A DNA stretch of 57,383 nt from JBPOHE01 sp052035915 (GTDB lineage Bacteria > Pseudomonadota > Gammaproteobacteria > Chromatiales > Chromatiaceae). Location: assembly GCA_052035915.1 (NCBI GenBank), contig JBPOHE010000085.1:1-57383 (forward strand), given 5' to 3'. The notes under the pieces were generated by a model. The model had not been told where the DNA came from. It searched no databases and saw nothing but the letters and a program-made list of their open reading frames with translations. The position numbers were made by a program, and so were the translations under genes. Positions 22,988 through 31,641 of this stretch are shown piece by piece. Numbering within the stretch: position 1 is the stretch's first letter; every line of letters begins with the position of its first letter.

Positions 22988-23809
22988 GTGAGTCAGGTCG
23001 AGCATTCGTCTGTTCCTTCGGATCCGGTGGCCTATATCCAGCACCACCTCCACAATCTTTCCATTGGGGACGGCGGGTTCTGGACACTCAACCTGGATAC
23101 CTTGTTTTTCGCTTGGTTTGCCGCCGGGCTGATCATGTACTTCTCCTACAAAGTCGGCAAGAATCTCAGCTTAGATAAGCCTACAGGGATGCAAAACCTG
23201 CTTGAGGCCGTGTATGAGTTTGTCGACGGCCAGGTAAAGGGAATTTTCCCGACACGGGATCCTTTAGTCGGTCCTCTGGCGATGACCATTTTTTGCTGGG
23301 TGTTTTTGATGAATGCCATGGATATGGCGCCGGTAGATCTTCTGCCGGCGACAGCCAGCGCTGTGGGTATCCCTTATCTCAAGGTGGTGGCTACGACCGA
23401 TCTTGGGACCACCTTCGGTATGTCCATCTCTGTCTTCTGCTTGATCATTTTCTATAATATCCGCGCCAAAGGTTTCATCGGTTATATCAAGACCTTTCTT
23501 TTCCACCCCTTTGGGAAGTGGATGATCCCATTCAACATCGTCATGACCCTGATCGAAGAGCTGGCCAAACCTATCAGTCTTGCCCTGCGACTCTTTGGCA
23601 ATATGTTTGCGGGCGAGTTGATTTTCTTGTTGCTAGCCATGCTTGGTGCCTTTGGCACTCTCTTGTGGGTGCTCTTACCGGTTCAGATCGCTTTGGCCAC
23701 CTTCTGGTCGATTTTCCACATCTTGGTGATCACCTTGCAGGCCTTTATTTTCATGATCTTGACCACGGTTTTTCTGGCTATGGCGAACACCGAGCCGGAA
23801 CACCACTGA
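22988..23809 (+). CDS. atpB: F1Fo ATP synthase subunit a
   Basis: A 273-residue integral membrane subunit that forms the proton half-channels beside the c-ring. The essential arginine is Arg201 in AKPISLALRLFGNMFAGEL; Glu190/Glu191 in the preceding helix and His244 (SIFHILVIT) fit the other conserved channel residues. It begins with GTG at 22988 (GAGG about 10 nt upstream). Five to six hydrophobic segments are present and the length is normal (about 271 in E. coli). Confidence 0.97.
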   Translation: MSQVEHSSVPSDPVAYIQHHLHNLSIGDGGFWTLNLDTLFFAWFAAGLIMYFSYKVGKNLSLDKPTGMQNLLEAVYEFVDGQVKGIFPTRDPLVGPLAMTIFCWVFLMNAMDMAPVDLLPATASAVGIPYLKVVATTDLGTTFGMSISVFCLIIFYNIRAKGFIGYIKTFLFHPFGKWMIPFNIVMTLIEELAKPISLALRLFGNMFAGELIFLLLAMLGAFGTLLWVLLPVQIALATFWSIFHILVITLQAFIFMILTTVFLAMANTEPEHH

Positions 23810-23882
23810 TTTCAGTAGCCTGCTTGTTGCTGGAACTCCACACGCCACCGTCTGTAGCTTTGTCTTTCCAAGGAGAATCTCG

Positions 23883-24167
23883 ATGACCCCTGATACACTC
23901 GCTCAGATTTATGCCTCCACCGCTGTTGGTGTGGGAATTATCTTGGCTGCCGCTGGTTTTGGCTCCGCACTTGGTTGGGGGTTGATCTGTTCCAAATATC
24001 TGGAAGGTATTGCCCGTCAACCTGAGCTGAGACCCCAGCTCATGGGGCAGATGCTCTTCACGGGTGGTTTGATGGAAGCCTTCCCCATGATCGTGTTGGG
24101 TATCTCCATGTGGTTCTCCGTTGCCAACCCCTTCATCGGGGCATTCAAGGCGGCTATTGGGCACTGA
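23883..24167 (+). CDS. atpE: F1Fo ATP synthase subunit c
   Basis: A 94-residue hairpin of two membrane helices. Helix 1 has the small-residue pattern AAAGFGSALGWG, the polar loop is RQP (45-47), and helix 2 carries the ion-binding carboxylate Glu65 in GLMEAFPMI. The residue after Glu65 is Ala, not the Ser/Thr of sodium-type rings, so proton coupling is expected. It is about 15 residues longer than E. coli subunit c, with extra residues at both ends. AGGAG stands 7 nt before the ATG, consistent with the high expression this subunit needs. Confidence 0.97.
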   Translation: MTPDTLAQIYASTAVGVGIILAAAGFGSALGWGLICSKYLEGIARQPELRPQLMGQMLFTGGLMEAFPMIVLGISMWFSVANPFIGAFKAAIGH

Positions 24168-24239
24168 AAAACACAGATTGAGTCTGCGTAAGCCCATCGG
24201 CTTGGTCTTGCTGGGTACTCAGAGCAGAGGAGGGTCCAA

Positions 24240-24710
24240 GTGAACTTCACCGCCACTTTGATCGCACAGATCATCACCTTCGGTATCCTGGTCTGGTTTG
24301 TGATGCGTTTTCTCTGGGGGCCACTGACCAACCTCATGGAACAGCGTAAGCAAAAGATCGCCGAGGGGCTTTCGGCGGCCGAGAGAGGGAAGGCCGATCA
24401 GGAACGGGCCAAGCAGCGGGCCGCTGAACTGCTGGTGGATGCCAAGGCGAAGTCCGCAGAGATCATCAATCAGGCCCAAAAACGCGCGGCTGAAATCGTC
24501 GATGAAGCGAAGGAGGAGGCCCGCGCCGAAGGCGAGCGTATACTGACAGCAGCCCAGGCGGATATCGAGCTTGAGGTGGCGAGGGCGCGGGAACAGTTGC
24601 GCACCCAGGTTACCCTGCTGGTTGTCGCCGGTGCGGAGAAGATCCTTCGACGGGAAGTAGACGCCGAAGCCCACAGCGATATCCTCAACGCCATTGCCAC
24701 CGAGCTTTGA
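24240..24710 (+). CDS. atpF: F1Fo ATP synthase subunit b
   Basis: A 156-residue peripheral stalk subunit: one N-terminal membrane helix (about 5-25, ending FVMRFLWGPL) followed by a long charged coiled coil rich in Ala, Glu, Lys and Arg, with the family segment EAKEEARAEGERIL. Length equals E. coli b (156). It starts with GTG at 24240, supported by a strong GAGGAGG 7 nt upstream. It links Fo to F1 through subunit delta. Confidence 0.97.
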   Translation: MNFTATLIAQIITFGILVWFVMRFLWGPLTNLMEQRKQKIAEGLSAAERGKADQERAKQRAAELLVDAKAKSAEIINQAQKRAAEIVDEAKEEARAEGERILTAAQADIELEVARAREQLRTQVTLLVVAGAEKILRREVDAEAHSDILNAIATEL

Positions 24711-24722
24711 GGTTATTGAACC

Positions 24723-25262
24723 ATGTCGACCGACAATGCCACCATCGCTCGACCCTATGCCCAGGCTGTACTTGACCGAGCCATCGAGACAGCCCAACTC
24801 GAGCTGTGGTCCGAGATGTTGGACTTTATGGCGGAAGTCGTCAGCCATCCGCAAGTTCTCGCCCAGATCGATGATCCCAAGGTCGATCGTAGCCAACTTG
24901 AAGCGTTGTTGGTGGACATTGGCCAGGATCATCTCGATGGGGAAGGAATCAACTTCCTCAGGCTACTGGTGCAGAACAAACGATTGGCTCTGATCTCCAA
25001 CATCGCGCAACTTTATGCCGAGTTGAAGCGGGCTCATCAAGGCTCGCTCCAGGTCAAGTTGGCGTCCGCTTTCGCTGTGACGCACGATCAAGAGGAAAAA
25101 CTCCAGGAAATCCTGTCAAAGCGCTTTGGTCGCGAGGTCTCGATAACCGCCGAAGAGGATCCATCCTTGATTGCCGGCATCAAGATTCGAGTCGGCGACA
25201 TGGTTATCGACCATTCATTGCAAGGGCAATTACAGAGATTGGCCAGCGAACTAGGTATTTGA
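24723..25262 (+). CDS. atpH: F1Fo ATP synthase subunit delta
   Basis: A 179-residue OSCP/delta subunit. The N-terminal helical domain begins ATIARPYAQAVLDRA, the standard ARPYA motif, and the C-terminal part has the conserved GLxIRVGDMVIDHSL-like ending (AGIKIRVGDMVIDHSLQGQL). It connects the b stalk to the top of the alpha3-beta3 head. The spacing of 12 nt from atpF and 16 nt to atpA is tight operon spacing. Confidence 0.96.
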   Translation: MSTDNATIARPYAQAVLDRAIETAQLELWSEMLDFMAEVVSHPQVLAQIDDPKVDRSQLEALLVDIGQDHLDGEGINFLRLLVQNKRLALISNIAQLYAELKRAHQGSLQVKLASAFAVTHDQEEKLQEILSKRFGREVSITAEEDPSLIAGIKIRVGDMVIDHSLQGQLQRLASELGI

Positions 25263-25278
25263 GACACGGGAAGCCAGC

Positions 25279-26820
25279 ATGCAACTCAATCCATCTGAAA
25301 TCAGCGAACTCATCAAAAATAAAATTGCCGGCTTTGAGCAAAAAAGCGAGGCCCGTGCCGAAGGGACCATCGTGAGTCTTTCGGATGGCATCGTCCGCAT
25401 TCACGGGCTTTCCGAGGCGATGTCCTACGAGATGTTGGAATTTCCGGGCAATACCTTCGGCCTGGCATTAAACCTCGAACGAGATTCCGTCGGCGCTGTC
25501 GTGCTTGGCGACTACAAACATCTCTCTGAGGGCGATTGGGTCAAATGTACCGGACGGGTGTTGGAAGTACCTGTCGGTGAAGGCTTGCTGGGGCGGGTAG
25601 TGGATGCCTTGGGGCGGCCGATCGACGGCAAGGGCCCTATTGAAACTACTTTTTCCTCGCCGATCGAAAAAGTGGCCCCGGGCGTCATCACCCGTAAGTC
25701 CGTATCCCAGCCGGTGCAGACCGGTCTGAAGGCGATCGATTCCATGGTTCCTATCGGTAGAGGCCAACGTGAACTCATCATCGGCGACCGCCAGACCGGC
25801 AAAACGGCCTTAGCGATCGACACCATCATCAATCAGCGCGGCACGGGCATCAAATGCATCTATGTCGCCGTCGGCCAAAAGAACTCTTCCGTGGCGGGAG
25901 TGGTGCGGAAGCTCGAAGAGCACGGTGCCATGGCCCATACCATAGTGGTGGCGGCAACGGCCTCTGAATCGGCCGCCATGCAGTTCATCGCCCCCTATTC
26001 CGGGTGTTCCATGGGCGAGTTCTTTCGTGACCGTGGCCAGGATGCTCTCATTATCTACGATGATCTGACCAAGCAGGCCTGGGCCTATCGCCAGGTTTCG
26101 CTTTTATTGCGTCGCCCCCCTGGACGCGAGGCCTATCCGGGCGATGTATTTTACCTTCATTCCCGTTTGCTGGAGCGTGCCGCCAGGATTAATGAACAAT
26201 ACGTCGAGGAATTGACTAATGGTCAGGTGAAGGGGAAAACGGGTTCGCTGACCGCCTTACCTATCATCGAGACTCAGGCGGGCGATGTGTCTGCCTTTGT
26301 CCCTACCAATGTCATTTCCATCACCGATGGGCAGATCTTTCTGGAAACCAGCTTATTCAACTCCAATATCCGTCCCGCTATTAATGCCGGTCTGTCGGTG
26401 TCTCGGGTTGGCGGTGCGGCTCAGACCAAGATCATCAAAAAGCTCGGCGGTGGTGTACGCCTGGCTCTCGCCCAATACCGCGAACTGGCGGCCTTCTCGC
26501 AATTTGCCTCGGATCTTGACGAAGCGACCCGTAAACAGCTAGAGCGGGGCGCCCGAGTCACCGAGTTGATGAAACAAAAGCAATACTCGCCCATGAGCGT
26601 GGCCGAGATGGCCGTTTCTCTCTTTGCCGCCAATGAAGGCTATCTGGACGACGTAGATGTGAAAAAGGTCGTGCGTTTTGAAGAAGCCTTACAAAGCTAT
26701 ATGAAATCCCAGCATGGAGAGATGTTGGCCAAGGTGAACCAGACCCCAGACTACACACCTGAAGTGGCCCAGGGGTTTCATGCCGCCTTGAAGGATTTCA
26801 AGGCCAATCACTCCTGGTAG
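25279..26820 (+). CDS. atpA: F1Fo ATP synthase subunit alpha
   Basis: A 513-residue non-catalytic nucleotide-binding subunit, the same length as in E. coli. The P-loop is GDRQTGKT (169-176), preceded by the MVPIGRGQRELIIG segment. The arginine-finger region SVSRVGGAAQTKI is intact. The start MQLNPSEISELIKNKI is canonical. It alternates with beta in the F1 head. Confidence 0.98.
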   Translation: MQLNPSEISELIKNKIAGFEQKSEARAEGTIVSLSDGIVRIHGLSEAMSYEMLEFPGNTFGLALNLERDSVGAVVLGDYKHLSEGDWVKCTGRVLEVPVGEGLLGRVVDALGRPIDGKGPIETTFSSPIEKVAPGVITRKSVSQPVQTGLKAIDSMVPIGRGQRELIIGDRQTGKTALAIDTIINQRGTGIKCIYVAVGQKNSSVAGVVRKLEEHGAMAHTIVVAATASESAAMQFIAPYSGCSMGEFFRDRGQDALIIYDDLTKQAWAYRQVSLLLRRPPGREAYPGDVFYLHSRLLERAARINEQYVEELTNGQVKGKTGSLTALPIIETQAGDVSAFVPTNVISITDGQIFLETSLFNSNIRPAINAGLSVSRVGGAAQTKIIKKLGGGVRLALAQYRELAAFSQFASDLDEATRKQLERGARVTELMKQKQYSPMSVAEMAVSLFAANEGYLDDVDVKKVVRFEEALQSYMKSQHGEMLAKVNQTPDYTPEVAQGFHAALKDFKANHSW

Positions 26821-26856
26821 TACGGTAGCCGTCCCAGTCAAGCGAAGGAAAGGTCC

Positions 26857-27720
26857 ATGCCGGGAACAAAAGAAATTCGCTCCCAGATCGCCAGCATCAA
26901 AAACACCCAGAAAATAACCCGGGCGATGCAGATGGTGGCGGCGAGCAAAATGCGCAAGGCGCAAGATCGAATGACCCGGTCGCGCCCCTATACCGCGAAG
27001 ATTCGCCAAGTCATCAGTCATCTCACCCAGGCACAGACGGAATACCGCCACCCTTTTATGGACCCGAGCCGTCCCCTGAAACGAGTGGCCTTTATCGTCG
27101 TCTCGACTGACCGAGGGTTGTGTGGAGGATTGAACCATAATCTCTTTCGCATGGTGGTAAAAGAGATGAAGGTGTTCGCCCAACAAAAGATCGAAATGGA
27201 GTTCTGTACTATCGGAATGAAGGCCTTGGGTTTTTTCAGGAAATTTGGCGGACGGGTGCGTGCCCAGGCGGTTCACCTGGGGGATGCCCCACGGGTGGTC
27301 GATCTCATCGGCCCTGTCAAGGCCGTAATGGATGCCTATATGGCCGGAGAGGTGGATCGGGTCTATGTGGCGTTCAACCAGTTTGTCAACACCATGACCC
27401 AGAAGCCGACCCTGCTTCAGTTGGTACCGCTTCCTGTCGCCGAAGAGGAACACCATGGGTATCGATGGGACTACATTTATGAACCGGACGCCAAGCAGCT
27501 GCTGGACGAACTCCTGGCTCGCTATATCGAGTCTTTGGTTTATCAAGCCGTAGTTGAGAATGGCGCCAGCGAGCAGTCGGCGCGCATGGTGGCCATGAAA
27601 TCCGCGACCGATAATGCCGGTAGCTTGATAGAAGAATTGCAATTGGTCTACAACAAAGTGCGTCAAGCCGCTATTACCAGGGAGATCGCTGAGATCGTCG
27701 GCGGAGCGGCTGCGGTATAG
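26857..27720 (+). CDS. atpG: F1Fo ATP synthase subunit gamma
   Basis: A 287-residue rotor shaft subunit. The N-terminal helix reads KEIRSQIASIKNTQKITRAM, with the family ITRAMQMVAASKMRKAQ segment next. The C-terminal helix includes ARMVAMKSATDNAG and ends in ITREIAEIVGGAAAV, all conserved in the family. The length equals that of E. coli gamma. The ATG is preceded by AAGGAAAGG. Confidence 0.97.
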   Translation: MPGTKEIRSQIASIKNTQKITRAMQMVAASKMRKAQDRMTRSRPYTAKIRQVISHLTQAQTEYRHPFMDPSRPLKRVAFIVVSTDRGLCGGLNHNLFRMVVKEMKVFAQQKIEMEFCTIGMKALGFFRKFGGRVRAQAVHLGDAPRVVDLIGPVKAVMDAYMAGEVDRVYVAFNQFVNTMTQKPTLLQLVPLPVAEEEHHGYRWDYIYEPDAKQLLDELLARYIESLVYQAVVENGASEQSARMVAMKSATDNAGSLIEELQLVYNKVRQAAITREIAEIVGGAAAV

Positions 27721-27792
27721 CTTTTTTGACATCACAAATCAGCTTTCAGAACCATGCTTTGGCTGTCACCAGGACAGCACGGGGAAAGAGAT

Positions 27793-29169
27793 ATGACATC
27801 CGGTAAAGTGGTGGAGATCATCGGCGCAGTTGTCGACGTGGAGTTTCCGCGTGGATTGATGCCGAAGGTTTACGATGCCCTCAAGATTCCTTCAATGGGC
27901 GTAACCCTTGAGGTGGAGCAGCAGCTTGGGGACAGTGTCGTCCGCACCATCGCTATGGGTTCTACCGATGGCTTGAAACGGGGCCTTGAGGTGATCAATA
28001 CCGGGCAACCCATCTCTGTGCCCGTGGGAAAAGCGACTCTCGGGCGCATCATGGACGTGCTTGGACAACCCGTGGATGGCAAGGGGGCGGTGCAATCCGA
28101 ATTCACTTCGTCTATCCATCGGTCGCCGCCGGCTTATAAGGATCAAGCCGCCGCCACGGAAATTTTGGAAACCGGTATCAAGGTGATCGACCTCATTATG
28201 CCGATCTCAAAAGGAGGGAAGGTCGGGCTGTTCGGAGGCGCTGGCGTGGGGAAGACCGTGGCGCTGATGGAGTTGATCCGCAACATCGCCGTTGAGCATT
28301 CGGGGTATTCGGTGTTTGCCGGGGTTGGCGAGCGCACCCGAGAAGGCAACGACTTCTATCATGAGATGCAGGAAGGCGGGGTTCTGGATAAGGTGGCCCT
28401 AGTGTATGGACAGATGAACGAACCCCCCGGCAACCGGTTACGGGTGGCCCTCACAGGCTTGACGATGGCGGAATATTTCCGGGATGAGGGGCGTGATGTG
28501 TTGATGTTCATCGACAACATCTATCGTTACACCCTGGCTGGAACCGAAGTGTCCGCCCTGCTGGGACGTATGCCCTCGGCGGTAGGTTACCAACCGACCC
28601 TGGCGGAGGAGATGGGTGTGCTGCAGGAGCGTATCACCTCGACAAGGACCGGCTCCATCACCTCCTTTCAAGCCGTCTACGTGCCTGCCGACGACCTCAC
28701 GGATCCTTCACCAGCGACGACCTTCTCTCACCTCGACGCCACCCTGGTGCTATCGCGACAGATCGCCGAGCTGGGTATTTATCCGGCAGTCGACCCATTG
28801 GACTCCACCAGCCGTATCCTGGATCCGAATGTCGTCGGGCAAGAGCACTATGACGTGGCCCGTACCGTTCAAGGATTGTTGCAGAGATACAAGGAGCTCA
28901 AAGACATCATCGCCATCCTGGGTATGGATGAACTCTCCGAGGAGGACAAACTGGTAGTAGCCCGGGCGCGCAAGATCCAGCGCTTCCTGTCTCAGCCATT
29001 CTTTGTCGCCGAGGTGTTCACCGGCTCGCCAGGAAAATACGTCTCCCTGAAAGATACTATCGCTGGCTTCAAGTCCATCATCTCCGGTGAATACGATCAT
29101 CTGCCCGAGCAGGCCTTTTATATGGTGGGCGGCATCAACGAGGTCGTGGAGCGTGCCCAGCGTGTCTGA
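27793..29169 (+). CDS. atpD: F1Fo ATP synthase subunit beta (catalytic)
   Basis: A 458-residue catalytic subunit. The P-loop is GGAGVGKT (148-155) and the catalytic Glu-Arg lie in GERTREG (179-185). The MNEPPGNRLRV, FIDNIYRYTLAGTEVSALLG and MDELSEEDK (DELSEED) motifs are all present. The ATG at 27793 is chosen over one at 27754 because the family begins right after it (GKVVEIIGAVVDVEFP), with AAAGAG ahead. Position in the operon is standard, after gamma. Confidence 0.98.
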   Translation: MTSGKVVEIIGAVVDVEFPRGLMPKVYDALKIPSMGVTLEVEQQLGDSVVRTIAMGSTDGLKRGLEVINTGQPISVPVGKATLGRIMDVLGQPVDGKGAVQSEFTSSIHRSPPAYKDQAAATEILETGIKVIDLIMPISKGGKVGLFGGAGVGKTVALMELIRNIAVEHSGYSVFAGVGERTREGNDFYHEMQEGGVLDKVALVYGQMNEPPGNRLRVALTGLTMAEYFRDEGRDVLMFIDNIYRYTLAGTEVSALLGRMPSAVGYQPTLAEEMGVLQERITSTRTGSITSFQAVYVPADDLTDPSPATTFSHLDATLVLSRQIAELGIYPAVDPLDSTSRILDPNVVGQEHYDVARTVQGLLQRYKELKDIIAILGMDELSEEDKLVVARARKIQRFLSQPFFVAEVFTGSPGKYVSLKDTIAGFKSIISGEYDHLPEQAFYMVGGINEVVERAQRV

Positions 29170-29200
29170 TCCAGTAACCAGAGGCTAGGAGTCCACTTCC

Positions 29201-29626
29201 ATGGCGATGAAGATTCACGTCGATGTGGTCAGCGCCGAGGCGGAAATCTTCTCCGGCCAGGCGGAGGTGGTTTATGCCCCGGCCGAGCTGGGTGAGGTCG
29301 GCATACTGCCGCGTCATGCCCCGATGATCACGCGGCTCAAACCAGGCGAGGTACGGGTCGAAGTCGAACCAGGCCAGACGGAGTATTTCTACGTTTCCGG
29401 TGGGATGCTGGAGGTTCAGCCGCACGTGGTGACGGTACTGGCCGACACGGCCTTGCGGGCGCGTGATCTGGATGAGGCCGCCGCCTTGGAGGCGAAAAGA
29501 CGGGCCGAGTCGGTACTGGCTACACAAAAGGCCGAATTTGAGTATGCCAAGGCCCAGTCCGAGCTTGCCGATGCTGTGGCCAAGCTCAAGACGATTGAAA
29601 AGCTAAGGCGTATAAAGGGCGGCTGA
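29201..29626 (+). CDS. atpC: F1Fo ATP synthase subunit epsilon
   Basis: A 141-residue subunit with the N-terminal beta sandwich (KIHVDVVSAEAEIFSGQ, GEVGILPRHAPMI, SGGMLEVQPHVVTVLADTA) and a C-terminal two-helix region rich in Ala, Lys and Glu. It couples rotation to catalysis and can inhibit hydrolysis. It is the last gene of the operon. AGGAG lies 8-10 nt ahead of the ATG, and a terminator-like hairpin follows the stop directly. Confidence 0.97.
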   Translation: MAMKIHVDVVSAEAEIFSGQAEVVYAPAELGEVGILPRHAPMITRLKPGEVRVEVEPGQTEYFYVSGGMLEVQPHVVTVLADTALRARDLDEAAALEAKRRAESVLATQKAEFEYAKAQSELADAVAKLKTIEKLRRIKGG

Positions 29627-29629
29627 TAG

Positions 29630-29655
29630 CCCAAGCCAATCAACCTCGGCTTGGG
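29630..29655 (+). terminator. Hairpin at the end of the atp operon
   Basis: CCCAAGCC (29630-29637) and GGCTTGGG (29648-29655) form a perfect 8-bp stem with a 10-nt loop, four bases after the atpC stop. The following GTTCTGTTTGTTC is T-rich but has no clean T run, so it may terminate only partly and let some reading continue into the FKBP gene. Confidence 0.6.
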
Positions 29656-29677
29656 GCAGAGTTCTGTTTGTTCTCAG

Positions 29678-30175
29678 ATGCTTATGGAACATGACGGCAT
29701 TGGACCAGGGAAGTTTGTCTCCCTCACCTATAGCATCACCGCTAGCGATGGCCATGTCGTCGAGCAGAGCGATCTACCAGTAAGCTATATCTTCGGAGGT
29801 GAGGTCGAGCTGATTGGAGGCATGGATGCGGCGATCACCGGCAAAAAAGAGGGCGATTCGGTGGATATCCTCCTCTCCCCGGAGCAGGCTTTCGGAGCCT
29901 GGGATCCCAGTCTTACCTACACGGATGATATCGACAATGTCCCACCGCCGTTCCGTCATCTCGGGGCTGAGGTTTCCATGCAAAACGAAGCCGGTGAGAT
30001 TCGAGTTTTTTATGTGACCCGTATCCAGGACGGCAAACTGACGCTCGACGGCAATCATCCTTTGGCTGGCAAGACGCTCAAGGTCAAGGTAAGGATCCTC
30101 GAAGTCAGGCCAGCGACCAACGAAGACCGCAAGCTTCTGAGCGCCACCCATCCAGCTTCCTGGACACTCAATTGA
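29678..30175 (+). CDS. FKBP-type peptidyl-prolyl isomerase, SlyD/SlpA-like
   Basis: A 165-residue protein of the FKBP/SlyD class: FVSLTYSITASDGHVVEQSD, then the insert-in-flap region with LSPEQAFGAWDP, a segment resembling the IF chaperone domain (DNVPPPFRHLGAEVSMQ), and ATHPASWTLN at the end. It lacks the His-rich metal tail of SlyD, which favours an SlpA or unnamed FKBP. Start choice is uncertain among ATG 29678 and 29684; a TTG at 29651 lies in the terminator stem and is rejected. It catalyses proline isomerisation and may assist folding. It stands between the atp and glm operons. Confidence 0.85.
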   Translation: MLMEHDGIGPGKFVSLTYSITASDGHVVEQSDLPVSYIFGGEVELIGGMDAAITGKKEGDSVDILLSPEQAFGAWDPSLTYTDDIDNVPPPFRHLGAEVSMQNEAGEIRVFYVTRIQDGKLTLDGNHPLAGKTLKVKVRILEVRPATNEDRKLLSATHPASWTLN

Positions 30176-30252
30176 CAATCAGTATTGACGGGCAATAAGG
30201 CGGGTCTCCCCAATCGGGCTCCGCCCAGGATCTTCTGTCGTTCGGGAGTGGC

Positions 30253-31635
30253 ATGCTGGTGATGAAGCTGGGCGTCGTTATACTTGCCGCTGGGCAGGGA
30301 AAGCGGATGCGTTCCTCGCTCCCCAAGGTCCTCCACCTCCTGGCCGGACGTCCGTTGCTCCAGCATGTGCTGGAGGTAGCGCGATCCTTGAGTCCGGAGC
30401 GGATCACGGTGGTGTATGGGCATGGTGGAGAGCAGGTCCCTCAAGCCATTGGGGCAATGGATCTAAGCTGGATCAGGCAAGACGAGCAACGGGGAACCGG
30501 AGATGCGCTGAGATTAGCCTTGCCGTCCCTCCACGGGCTTGACCAGGTGCTGATTCTCTATGGGGATGTGCCGCTGCTCTCGCTAACCACCCTGTCTGCC
30601 TTGTTGCAATCCTCTGAGACAGCTCCCCTCGCCTTACTCACGGCGAATCTTACTGATCCAAGCGGCTATGGGCGCATCATCCGGGATACCGTAGGGCGAG
30701 TGATGCGCATCGTCGAGCAAAGGGATGCCCAGCCGGAGGAACTCGCCGTCAGAGAAGTCAACACGGGCATCATGGTATGCGAGGCTGGCCGCCTTGAGGC
30801 CTGGCTACAGAGGCTTCGCCCAGCCAATGCCCAGGGCGAGTATTATTTGACCGATATCGTGGCCATGGCGGTCGATGAGGGTATCGAAGTCGAGACAATA
30901 CAGCCTGAAGACGTACTTGAGATGCAAGGGGTCAACGATCACCTTCAGCTCGCCTGGTTGGAAAGAGCCTATCAGGCGGCGCAGGCGCGTCGCCTGATGG
31001 AGCAGGGAGTCACGCTCATGGATCCGGCGCGCTTCGATCTGCGCGGCCAACTCAGCATCGGACGGGATGTAGTGATCGATATCGATGTCATTCTCGAAGG
31101 TGAGGTCAGCCTTGGAGATGGAGTGCGTGTCGGCGCCTATTCCAAGATCATCAACTCGACCCTCGCCGAGGGTGTATGGGTCATGGAGCATTGCCTCATC
31201 GATTCGGCCCGTATTGGCTCCGGATGTCGGATCGGCCCCTTCGCCCGGATAAGACCCCAGACCGAGCTGGCCGAGCAGGTGCATATCGGTAACTTCGTCG
31301 AGCTGAAGCAGGCTACTGTGGGTCCAGGCAGTAAAATCAATCATCTCAGCTACATGGGTGATGTGGTGATCGGACGGAATGTCAATGTCGGTGCCGGCAC
31401 CATCACCTGTAACTACGACGGCGCCTATAAGCATGTGACCAGGATCGGGGACGAGGCCTTTATCGGCTCCGATACTCAGTTGGTCGCGCCGGTTTCCGTC
31501 GGGGTGGGGGCCACCATTGGCGCCGGTTCGACCATCACCACCGACACCCCGGAGCATCAACTGAGTCTGTCCCGTGCCCCTCAGACCAGTGTTCCGGGCT
31601 GGCGTCGCCCGCAAAAAAAACCAACCAAGGAGTAA
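30253..31635 (+). CDS. glmU: Bifunctional UDP-GlcNAc pyrophosphorylase / GlcN-1-P acetyltransferase GlmU
   Basis: A 460-residue enzyme making UDP-GlcNAc for peptidoglycan and LPS. The N-terminal uridyltransferase domain has LAAGQGKRMRSSLPK (11-25), YGDVPLLS and EVNTGIMV. The C-terminal left-handed beta helix (from about 250) has hexapeptide repeats and the acetyltransferase motif GAGTITCNYDGAYKH, with the catalytic-region His preserved. GGGAG precedes the ATG at 30253. It is followed by glmS after 6 nt, the usual coupling of the two amino-sugar steps. Confidence 0.97.
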   Translation: MLVMKLGVVILAAGQGKRMRSSLPKVLHLLAGRPLLQHVLEVARSLSPERITVVYGHGGEQVPQAIGAMDLSWIRQDEQRGTGDALRLALPSLHGLDQVLILYGDVPLLSLTTLSALLQSSETAPLALLTANLTDPSGYGRIIRDTVGRVMRIVEQRDAQPEELAVREVNTGIMVCEAGRLEAWLQRLRPANAQGEYYLTDIVAMAVDEGIEVETIQPEDVLEMQGVNDHLQLAWLERAYQAAQARRLMEQGVTLMDPARFDLRGQLSIGRDVVIDIDVILEGEVSLGDGVRVGAYSKIINSTLAEGVWVMEHCLIDSARIGSGCRIGPFARIRPQTELAEQVHIGNFVELKQATVGPGSKINHLSYMGDVVIGRNVNVGAGTITCNYDGAYKHVTRIGDEAFIGSDTQLVAPVSVGVGATIGAGSTITTDTPEHQLSLSRAPQTSVPGWRRPQKKPTKE

Positions 31636-31641
31636 GCGAAG

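Noticed and set aside
23883..24167. Sodium-coupled c-ring
   Set aside because: The residue after the conserved Glu65 is Ala, not Ser/Thr, so a proton ring is more likely.
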